A stretch of 34,802 nucleotides of DNA from Phycisphaerae bacterium (GTDB lineage Bacteria; Planctomycetota; Phycisphaerae; Sedimentisphaerales; Anaerobacaceae): contig JAPLMX010000088.1 of assembly GCA_026386805.1 (NCBI GenBank), forward strand, positions 1-34,802, read 5' to 3'. The stretch's first letter is position 1, and the number at the start of each line of letters is the position of its first letter. The notes under the pieces were generated by a model. That model saw nothing but the letters and a program-made list of their open reading frames with translations, was not told where the DNA came from and did not search any database. The position numbers and the translations under genes were made by a program. Positions 8,381 through 14,801 of the stretch are shown piece by piece.

Positions 8381-10684
8381 TCACGGCGAGTGGGGCCGTT
8401 CCTGCGAGAGCCGCTGCAGAAGCTCGACGCCAGCGGGATCGATGGTCGGGCCGTAGCGAAGGCCGGCGTATTGGAGGTACCAGTCGGCGAGGCCGTCGTC
8501 CGTAGGCAGTTGACCGTGGGCCGATGAGGACGGGGAACGGGCCGCCGCCAACGGCGAACCGCCGCCGTGGATTCGATCGGACTTCGACGAACTCAGTCGA
8601 GTCGCGAAGGCGTGGAGCGTCTCGTCCGGATGGCGGCGGTATCCGAGGGCTTTGGCCCGGCGGTCCATGGCCGCCAGCAGTCGGTGCAGAGCGTCCAATT
8701 GCGGAGGGCGGACGGCGGAGGGCGGACGGCGTCGCTTGCGGATGCGCAGAACCAAGCCGGTCGCAATCCCGACGCTGGCAAGAGCCCACGGCGCGAATCG
8801 CCAACCCGAAATCCGAAATCCGAAATCGAGGAGCCGGCCGAACACACCGAAGAGGCCGTACTCGTACAGGGACTGCACAAGCAGACCCAGGAACGGACGC
8901 TCGCCGATGGCGCCCCGCGTCAGCTCGTCGGCCAGGGAGACATCGTCCAGCCCCTCCTGGATCGTAGCCTCGACGATGGCCCAGTGCCCTCGCTCGGCAT
9001 CCCACGCCTCGACCCAGGCGTGGGCGTCCATATTCCGCGCGATCCAGGATCGGCCGTCACTGCCACGCTCGGTGACCAGAAAGCCGGTGACGTACCGCGT
9101 GGGGACCTCGACGAACCGCAGCAGGACCGCGGCGCCCGAGGCGAAATACTCGCAATAGCCGGTGGAAGCCTTCATCAGGAAATAGTCCAAGGCATCCTGC
9201 TCCTCCGGGATTTCCAGTCCGAGCGAATAGGTGTAGTTCGTTTGGAAGTACTTGGTGACGGCGTCGATCTTCTCCGCCGTCGTTGTGCACCTCCGGAAGA
9301 TCTGGTTTGCCCGTTGCCGGATCTGAGGGTCCAGGTGCGTGGGGACAGCCAGCATCCGGCGTCTTTGCGCCTCCGTAGGAGGATTGCCGACCGAAGGCGT
9401 CACATAGCCGACCTGGTAGCTGAGGCGGCTGCGCATGTGGCGCGAGCTGACAATATCGTCGTCGTCGCGATTGAGGAAGCCAAACGGCGCCTCCACGGAG
9501 CAGGTTCCCAAAGGAGTGAACAGAACATCGCCGGTGCTGACCTCATGTCGAACGGTCACATACCGGAGGGCCTCGTTCGGGACCCCCAACGCCTCGGATC
9601 GCGTTGGGGAACCCTTCTCCTGCAGGCGAAAGAGATACGTTCGGCCCACCATGCTGAAAGGCGTATTCTGCTCGGGCATGATCGTCTCCGGGTACGACCG
9701 ATCGATCCACTCGGACTGGCGGTAACTCTCGAACGCCATGGCCCGCAGATAGGTCGGATTGCCGTCGCCGGTAATGGTCAGCACGGGCGAAGAGTCCGTG
9801 TCCTCCTTGATCGACAAGACGCTGGCGAGCTTGCCGCTGGTGGAGAAGCCCACGTGGGCGACTTCGGCCGTCCCCCCTTCCAGCACGGCCGCGCCGCGGG
9901 AAAGCCATGCCGGCAGGAAGTTGATGACCTCCACGTGCCGATACAGCAGGGACCCGCCGATCCAGCCCAGGTTGATGGCGACCAGCAGGAGCAGGCTCAG
10001 AGGAAACCAGGAGCCAATCCCGCAACCGAGGGAATTGCGGATTGATGATGGCAGATTGCGGATGCGACTCTCAGCGCCAATCCGCAATACTGTCACCCCG
10101 GACTTCGATCCGGGGCCACCATCCGCAATCCGAAATCCGTGACCGTCCAGCGCGGCGTAGAGGATGACCAGGGTGACGCTCAGCAGCTCCGCCAGGCGAA
10201 ATGCGACGTACCTGTCGTCGAGCAGCAGGACTTGTCCGGCGGCCATCGTATTGGCCAGATGAAACAACCCCAGCGAGAGCGGCAGGGCCAGCGCGGATTG
10301 CGGATTCGGTTCGAGCGTCTTATTCAATCCGAAATCCGAAATCCGAAATCCGAAATGGCCCGTTCTCTGCGGGCGTAGGAAGAGAATGAGAGTCATGGAG
10401 GCCAAGAAGTAGCGCGCGATGGTCTGCCAGGCAAAGGCGGCAGCTTGATCGGCCCGCACGTGGGCGTAGCGGCAATGAATCGCGAACAGGGTCGCCAGCA
10501 GAAGCAGCAGCAACGGCGTGACAAAATGCCTCTCCGGCCGGATGTCCCAGGTGAACCGCCGTTGTACGCCCAGCAGGCCCAACATGCACAGGATCGCCGG
10601 GAAGGCAATGTCCCCCGACGCCCAGGCGGTCAGCAGCGAGCTTCCCAGAATCATCACGACCGCAATGATCCGTTGGATCGTCAC
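8381..10684 (-). CDS. Transglutaminase-like membrane protein (TgpA/DUF3488 type)
   Basis: The 767-residue protein has an N-terminal block of membrane helices (about 1-260), a transglutaminase core, another helix near 630-650 and a C-terminal DUF4129-like tail. The core holds Cys511 (GYCEYFASG) and His555 (DAHAWVEAW); the third position reads VEAT with Glu572 where most relatives have Asp. The GTG start overlaps the stop of the DUF58 gene (GTGA), as expected in the MoxR-DUF58-transglutaminase operon common in bacteria, whose substrate is generally unknown. At least four segments come from repeats: residues about 108-131, 182-222, 618-630 and 652-662, all in loops or linkers. A further linker at about 700-735 (GGGSPLAAARS...) also looks expanded. 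Confidence 0.9.
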   Translation of the reverse strand: MTIQRIIAVVMILGSSLLTAWASGDIAFPAILCMLGLLGVQRRFTWDIRPERHFVTPLLLLLLATLFAIHCRYAHVRADQAAAFAWQTIARYFLASMTLILFLRPQRTGHFGFRISDFGLNKTLEPNPQSALALPLSLGLFHLANTMAAGQVLLLDDRYVAFRLAELLSVTLVILYAALDGHGFRIADGGPGSKSGVTVLRIGAESRIRNLPSSIRNSLGCGIGSWFPLSLLLLVAINLGWIGGSLLYRHVEVINFLPAWLSRGAAVLEGGTAEVAHVGFSTSGKLASVLSIKEDTDSSPVLTITGDGNPTYLRAMAFESYRQSEWIDRSYPETIMPEQNTPFSMVGRTYLFRLQEKGSPTRSEALGVPNEALRYVTVRHEVSTGDVLFTPLGTCSVEAPFGFLNRDDDDIVSSRHMRSRLSYQVGYVTPSVGNPPTEAQRRRMLAVPTHLDPQIRQRANQIFRRCTTTAEKIDAVTKYFQTNYTYSLGLEIPEEQDALDYFLMKASTGYCEYFASGAAVLLRFVEVPTRYVTGFLVTERGSDGRSWIARNMDAHAWVEAWDAERGHWAIVEATIQEGLDDVSLADELTRGAIGERPFLGLLVQSLYEYGLFGVFGRLLDFGFRISGWRFAPWALASVGIATGLVLRIRKRRRPPSAVRPPQLDALHRLLAAMDRRAKALGYRRHPDETLHAFATRLSSSKSDRIHGGGSPLAAARSPSSSAHGQLPTDDGLADWYLQYAGLRYGPTIDPAGVELLQRLSQERPHSP
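8701..8728 (-). repeat. GCGGAGG/GCGGACG heptamer repeat in the transglutaminase gene
   Basis: Four seven-base units alternate: GCGGAGG GCGGACG GCGGAGG GCGGACG. They are read in frame on the minus strand as RRPPSAVRPP, just after the last membrane helix. The family differs in sequence from the AATCCG repeats but has the same period. Confidence 0.75.
8803..8828 (-). repeat. AATCCGA heptamer repeat in the transglutaminase gene
   Basis: Units AACCCGA AATCCGA AATCCGA plus a partial AATCG. On the coding strand they give FGFRISG directly before the C-terminal membrane helix. Confidence 0.8.
10030..10139 (-). repeat. Composite inverted repeat nested in the transglutaminase gene
   Basis: ATTGCGGAT (10034-10042) and GATTGCGGAT (10053-10062) face AATCCGCAAT (10079-10088) and ATCCGCAATCCGAAATCCG (10121-10139). 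Between them sits a second palindrome, CCCCGG (10096-10101) with CCGGGG (10110-10115). The whole is open in the coding frame and adds about 37 residues between two membrane segments. Confidence 0.7.
10293..10353 (-). repeat. Heptamer stem-loop element, copy 1 (transglutaminase gene)
   Basis: Two GCGGATT units (10293-10306), a 19-base loop CGGTTCGAGCGTCTTATTC (10307-10325), and four perfect AATCCGA units (10326-10353). The two sides are complementary with one mismatch per unit. Copy 2 at 10761-10821 has the same total length of 61 bases but the arm numbers are reversed (four and two). Confidence 0.9.
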
Positions 10685-12009
10685 AGAAGAACCCTCCCTC
10701 CCGCAAGGATTTCGTCGGCCGAGACGAATCGGACGTCACCGACAGGCTCAACGGCCAATTGCGGATTGCAGATTGCAGATTGCGGATTCGGTTCGAGCGT
10801 CTCATTCAATCCGCAATCCGACAACTCCGCCGAAGGCGGACGCCTGTTGCCCGGTGTCGTTCCGGAAATCCGCAATCCGAAATCGCCGGTCTCCGGCTCG
10901 CCCACAACGAGGATCGTACAGTGGCATCCGGCCTGCTCCGCCCATTGGGCCAACTGCTGATACGCGCGATCCCAATGCAGCACGATGAAGACGATCTCGG
11001 AGACCGCCCCCAGCCGGTCTTCCAGCAGCGAGCCGATTTGCCCGGCGACGTAGTCCTTCGAAGGCTCGACGGCCGCCAAGATCTCGTGGACCCGGTCAAG
11101 ACGCCTCTCCTTCGGCAGGGAAGCGAACGAGTGCAGATCGGCCCCCGCCAGCAGAAGATCGATCAGACATTCCTGCCCAAGGGTGTAGGCCATCGAGGCG
11201 CAGAGACTGACGGCGGCTTCCAGCTCCTTCACCTCCTTAAGCTCTGATTTCCGCGAGCTTTCCGGCACGCGCGTGTCCAGGACGAGGGCCGCGTAGTTGT
11301 CGAGATCGTCGTCATACTCCTTCGTGGCCGGCGCCGCCAGGCGGGCCCAGGCGCGCACGTCGATCCGGCGCGGCGGGTCGCCCGGCTGATAGGGCCGGTT
11401 CCCGATGTATTCCGGCGAGGTCCCCACCCGGCCGGCGGGCCGCAAACTGCTGGCGTCCACGTGACGGCTCACGTACGGCAGCGAGAGATCCAGCAGAGAA
11501 AACGCCGGCAGCGCCATCAGGCTTTCCTCGCCTTCACGGGATATGCCGAAAAGGAACAGGTTGAAGGGAAAGCTGGATTCGCAGACCGGCCAGCGGATCC
11601 GGTAGCAGCCCCGGCGCTTCGGCCGGAGGGCGACGGCCACTTCGGCCGTCTGACCAGGCCCCAACACGGGGACCGTCCGCGCGTCGGCCAGTTGCTCGAT
11701 CCCGTCGGGCAAGGCAGGGAACCGCACCCGCAAATTGTAGGCGGGCCACCGTCCGGTGTTCTGGATCGTGTACGTCAGGTGCATCGTCTGACCCGCGAGG
11801 ATACGGTCGGGCAGGTTGCCGGTGACGAGGATTCTCGGCCGAAAGACGAAGCCAACCGCCAGGGCCACGAGGCAGACAGAAACGAGGACCGACAAGACGT
11901 CGAAGGCGGGGATGATCAACGCGGCCAGGGCGATGAAGACGATCCCGCGCAAAATCACCTTGCCGGCCTCGGTGAGACCCCAACGCCATTTGCCCTCGGC
12001 TCTGGCCAT
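10681..12009 (-). CDS. DUF58 domain protein
   Basis: The roughly 442-residue protein has two N-terminal membrane helices (about 20-60), a beta-rich region with LAGQTMHLTYTIQNTG, and the DUF58 signature YQPGDPPRRIDVRAWARL near residues 208-225. A von Willebrand-like C-terminal part follows (AALVLDTR, then LIDLLLAG). Start is ATG at 12009 or GTG at 12012; GAGAGG upstream fits either. It lies between the MoxR gene (12-15 bases upstream) and the transglutaminase gene (four-base overlap), and usually works with MoxR in assembling or regulating a cell-envelope complex, which is inferred from family context. Near the C-terminus about 35 residues (GLRISGTTPG...NPQSAICNPQ) come from repeat elements placed between VVGEPETGD and VRFVSADEI. 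Confidence 0.9.
   Translation of the reverse strand: MARAEGKWRWGLTEAGKVILRGIVFIALAALIIPAFDVLSVLVSVCLVALAVGFVFRPRILVTGNLPDRILAGQTMHLTYTIQNTGRWPAYNLRVRFPALPDGIEQLADARTVPVLGPGQTAEVAVALRPKRRGCYRIRWPVCESSFPFNLFLFGISREGEESLMALPAFSLLDLSLPYVSRHVDASSLRPAGRVGTSPEYIGNRPYQPGDPPRRIDVRAWARLAAPATKEYDDDLDNYAALVLDTRVPESSRKSELKEVKELEAAVSLCASMAYTLGQECLIDLLLAGADLHSFASLPKERRLDRVHEILAAVEPSKDYVAGQIGSLLEDRLGAVSEIVFIVLHWDRAYQQLAQWAEQAGCHCTILVVGEPETGDFGLRISGTTPGNRRPPSAELSDCGLNETLEPNPQSAICNPQLAVEPVGDVRFVSADEILAGGRVLL
10761..10821 (-). repeat. Heptamer stem-loop element, copy 2 (DUF58 gene)
   Basis: Four units GCGGATT GCAGATT GCAGATT GCGGATT (10761-10788), a 19-base loop CGGTTCGAGCGTCTCATTC (10789-10807) differing from copy 1 at a single base, and two units AATCCGC AATCCGA (10808-10821). 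A further short run AATCCGC AATCCGA AATCG lies at 10867-10885. Both copies are read in the same frame, giving LNETLEPNPQSA here and LNKTLEPNPQSA in copy 1. Confidence 0.9.
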
Positions 12010-12024
12010 CACGACAATCGCCTC

Positions 12025-12969
12025 TCAGATGGGAACTTTGATGCGGCTGACAATATCCGAGATAATCTGCCTGGCGCCCGCACCACTGTAGCGTGTCTTC
12101 GACGTCAGCATCACCCGATGCGGCAGCACGTGCGGGACGCACCACAGCACGTCGTCGGGAATCACGTAGTCACGGCTCTCGAAGTACGCGTGTGCCTGCG
12201 CCGCCCGCGAGAGCATGAGGGAGCCCCGCGTGCTGATTCCCAGTTGCAGCCGGTTATCGTGACGCGTGGCATGAACGATCTCCACGATGTATTCGAGGAT
12301 GCTGTCATCCACGTGGACGTTCATCACTTCTTGCTGGACCTGACAGACCTGCTCCAGATCGAGCACGGGTCCAATGCTTTCGAGCGGCTGCGCGCGGGCA
12401 TGAGACTTGAGAATATCGACTTCGACGTCCGCCGCCGGGTAGCCGATGGCTAAGCGGACCAAGAAGCGGTCGAGTTGGGCCTCGGGAAGAGGGTAGGTGC
12501 CCTGGAACTCGATCGGGTTCTCCGTGGCGATCACCAGGAAAGGCTGCGACAGCGGACGCCGCTGGCCTTCGATTGTCACCTGGCTCTCATTCATGGCCTC
12601 CAGCAGGGCCGACTGGGTCCGGGGCGAGGCGCGGTTGATCTCATCGGCCAAGAGGATGTTGCAGAAGATAGGCCCGGCCTCGAACCGAAACTCGCCGGAG
12701 ACCGGGTTGTAGATGGACGACCCCAGGATATCCGCCGGCAGCAGGTCCGGCGTGAATTGGATTCGATGGAACTTGGCGTCGATGCTCTTGGCCAGCGCCT
12801 TGGCCAGGGTCGTCTTGCCCACGCCCGGAACATCCTCGATCAGGGCGGACCCCCCTGCCAGCAAAGCGACGATCATCACGTCGATGCAGTCGCCCTTGCC
12901 GTAGATGACGCTCTGCAGGTTCTGCTTCAGTGGTGCCAGTCGCGGGTTTTCCGTGCGGGTGGTCGTCAA
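12025..12969 (-). CDS. MoxR-family AAA+ ATPase
   Basis: The 314-residue product shows Walker A (GVGKTT, about residues 47-52), Walker B (ILLADEINRA), sensor region IATENPIEFQGTYPLPEAQLDRF and a C-terminal lid helix domain (GISTRGSLMLSRAAQAHA). MoxR ATPases are chaperone-like and typically act on partners encoded downstream, here the DUF58 and transglutaminase proteins. The frame stays open to an ATG at 13065, but I place the start at TTG 12969, because AGGAGG sits six bases before it and the extra upstream residues derive from a dispersed repeat. First gene of its operon. Confidence 0.93.
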   Translation of the reverse strand: MTTTRTENPRLAPLKQNLQSVIYGKGDCIDVMIVALLAGGSALIEDVPGVGKTTLAKALAKSIDAKFHRIQFTPDLLPADILGSSIYNPVSGEFRFEAGPIFCNILLADEINRASPRTQSALLEAMNESQVTIEGQRRPLSQPFLVIATENPIEFQGTYPLPEAQLDRFLVRLAIGYPAADVEVDILKSHARAQPLESIGPVLDLEQVCQVQQEVMNVHVDDSILEYIVEIVHATRHDNRLQLGISTRGSLMLSRAAQAHAYFESRDYVIPDDVLWCVPHVLPHRVMLTSKTRYSGAGARQIISDIVSRIKVPI

Positions 12970-12975
12970 GTCGAG

Positions 12976-12981
12976 CCTCCT
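12976..12981 (-). promoter_or_regulatory. Ribosome-binding site fixing a TTG start
   Basis: The minus strand reads AGGAGG followed by six bases and TTG. This perfect Shine-Dalgarno site decides the start of the MoxR gene at 12969 rather than the ATG 96 bases further upstream. Confidence 0.75.
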
Positions 12982-13012
12982 GAAGGGTAATTGTGAAATA
13001 GGTTTCCTTGAC

Positions 13013-13052
13013 GGGCCCCCCAACACGATCCTATCGCGTTTGGGAACCCAAG
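13013..13052 (+). repeat. GGGCCCCCCAA element, copy 1
   Basis: GGGCCCCCCAAC is followed by GCGTTTGGG, giving a short stem. The reverse complement of 13414-13447 aligns with it over the same blocks, so the two are inverted copies of one dispersed sequence. This copy lies just upstream of the MoxR gene. Confidence 0.6.
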
Positions 13053-13336
13053 AATACAGGCCCAATGTCCATGTTGCAGACGTTCACTTATCACAGGTCT
13101 CAACGGAGTTTCGCACTCCATACGTTGCAGTCAGAAACCGTGTTCTCAAGGACGGGACCCAGCGTCTACAAGGGACCTCAAACGCGACAAGTCGCGTTAG
13201 AGAAACCCGGCCCGCCCATCCCACGATCAGCACTCTTGGGATTCGTCATCTCACTTCGTAGTATACCTGGCCGCCCACCCCCCCTGCAAGTGCATCCGCA
13301 GATCGAACCAGGGCAAACGCAAAGCCGCAAGACAGG

Positions 13337-13406
13337 GTGGGTGGCAGCGTCAAGCGGAGTCTTCGGAGCTTGGCGATGGCGGATTTCCCGTGCGCAGGAC
13401 CATCGA
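13337..13406 (+). repeat. Dispersed 70-base repeat, copy 1
   Basis: GGGTGGCAGCGTCAAGCGG followed by GGCGATGGCGGATTTCCC, then GCGCAGGACCATCG. The same blocks in the same order occur at 26959-27042 with scattered differences. Confidence 0.65.
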
Positions 13407-13413
13407 GAGGAGT

Positions 13414-13447
13414 CCCCCAACGCGGAATAATGCGTTTGGGGGGCCCC
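13414..13447 (-). repeat. GGGCCCCCCAA element, inverted copy 2
   Basis: CCCCCAACGC and GCGTTTGGGG surround an eight-base loop and make a strong hairpin, with GGGGCCCC at the right end. Related in inverted orientation to 13013-13052. Confidence 0.6.
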
Positions 13448-13573
13448 GCTGCCACCCGGTTGAGGCTCTCCAGGTATCCATTTTCGGGACTTTGCGATTG
13501 CCCTGCCGATCGAACGGGCGTGGCCGGCATACAGTGGCGGATTCCAGGTGCATCGTGTCGGTCTGACCCTGGA

Positions 13574-13853
13574 AATTGGCTTTGTTTCGCACGCTTGTCC
13601 CCAGCGGCGGCAGCGCTCCCGGCCCTACCAGCCAGCGTCCTTTTCCGGTCGGTGGGGGGCAAATTGGCTTTGTTTCGCACGATGGGTCCCACCGACAGCA
13701 CCGGCAGCCTTGCCAACCCTTGCCCCTTTCTGTCCGTCCGGCAATTGGCTTTGTTTTGCCGAGGCCTTTTGCACGTCCAATTCGTCATAACTCTTTTTCC
13801 AAAAAGTACTTGCCCTTCGTGTCGCTCTGGAGGAATTGGCTTTGTTTCGTACG
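13574..13853 (+). repeat. Four regularly spaced 20-base direct repeats
   Basis: AATTGGCTTTGTTTCGCACG occurs at 13574-13593 and identically at 13662-13681, with variants at 13743-13761 (ending TTGCCG) and 13834-13853 (CGTACG). Start-to-start distances are 88, 81 and 91 bases and the sequences between are unrelated. The two outer copies are each preceded by GGA. Confidence 0.8.
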
Positions 13854-13860
13854 AACGCGC

Positions 13861-13953
13861 ACCACAGAGACACCGAGGCCGCGGAGAATGAAGTCGAGGT
13901 CATGTCTGTCAATGAACCCAAGATCACCTCTGTGATCTCTGGGCCTCTGTGGT
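13861..13953. repeat. ACCACAGAG...CTCTGTGGT inverted repeat
   Basis: ACCACAGAG (13861-13869) and CTCTGTGGT (13945-13953) are perfect complements at the ends, with further partial pairing such as CACCGAGGCC against GGGCCTCTG. This resembles a repeat widely scattered in environmental bacterial genomes. Confidence 0.6.
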
Positions 13954-14533
13954 AGATTTTCGACGAGGACGCGTGCTGGGCCGCTCACGACGAAACCCTC
14001 CCAAGCGATGGTCTCTTATCTGTGATCCCCTATTCTGTTGCCCTGTTATCATACAGGTGCACCAATTCCTGGTCAAGTGAAATCTCAGTCCTGTTGACCA
14101 GCGGGTGCGGTCGGGATTCGGTGGCAGATTCCAGAGACATCCTGCCTCAGGCTCGCCACAGCGTCTCGCGGGGCAATTGGCCGGCAACGGCCCAGGGAGA
14201 TCGTGCGAAACCCTGCCCTGAGCCTGCCGAAGGGACGCACGCTCGAGGGGCGTTTGGCGCTTTGTGGGCTTCCAGCAGCACGGAAACACCGGCGTCCAAG
14301 CTGCGCCGGCGACAGAGAAGCAGCACGCATCCCCAAAGCCATCCCTTGTGTCTGGGCATCCCACAAGCTCTGCTGGAAGCCTGCAAAGCGGTAAACGACA
14401 TCCCTGGAAGGAGACCGCACCTGCAAAACCGCGTCAAACCGTCACCGCGTTGCGGCCACACCCGATCGAACCCTCGTGGCCGCCAACATCCATCTACTAC
14501 CGCATTTCGCAAGTTCCGCGACTATGGGGTATA

Positions 14534-14607
14534 GATTGCCGCGTTCCGCTCGCAATGACATATAACGCCCGGAATGTCATTGCGAGGAGCGCAGCGACGA
14601 AGCAATC
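14534..14607. repeat. TCATTGCGAGGAGC-type inverted repeat
   Basis: CTCGCAATGACA (14549-14560) pairs perfectly with TGTCATTGCGAG (14575-14586), and pairing continues outward imperfectly from GATTGCCGCG to CGAAGCAATC. The right arm (TCATTGCGAGGAGCGCAGCG) matches a dispersed element known from many unrelated bacterial genomes. Confidence 0.7.
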
Positions 14608-14801
14608 TCCCGCCTGCTATAGTCGCAAGACTTGCGAAATGCGCTACTACTTTGCGGCAAGATAGGCAAGATGCCGCGACCCGCCACCCGAAGCACTTCC
14701 AACTTGAGACTTCAAACTTCCGCCCGCTTTGGTTATATTCACGGGGATCGCACACCAGGTGGGTGCGAACGAAAATAACCGCATATTCAAAGGATTGACC
14801 A

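Larger units (their letters stand above)
12970..14801. other. Gene-free repeat island
   Basis: About 1.8 kb without a credible gene. The many short open frames on both strands repeat peptides such as RNKANF and AKQSQF that arise from one repeated DNA sequence. I recognise at least six repeat types, listed separately. The last bases carry the AAAGGA ribosome-binding site (14789-14794) of the Tex gene, which starts with TTG; any promoters for the divergent MoxR and Tex genes must also lie here but were not identified. Confidence 0.75.

Noticed and set aside
12970..13065. N-terminal extension of the MoxR protein to an ATG at 13065
   Set aside because: The extra residues are encoded by a dispersed repeat, while TTG 12969 has a perfect AGGAGG site six bases upstream.
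13574..13853. CRISPR array
   Set aside because: Four 20-base repeats with two imperfect copies and 61-71 base spacers do not fit CRISPR repeat and spacer lengths, and no cas genes are present.
13246..13935. Several open frames on both strands with RNKANF or AKQSQF peptides
   Set aside because: They arise from the repeated 20-base sequence and lack ribosome-binding sites or family resemblance.
14534..14607. Intrinsic terminator or small RNA gene
   Set aside because: The hairpin has no T-run and matches a dispersed repeat type, so it is listed as a repeat.
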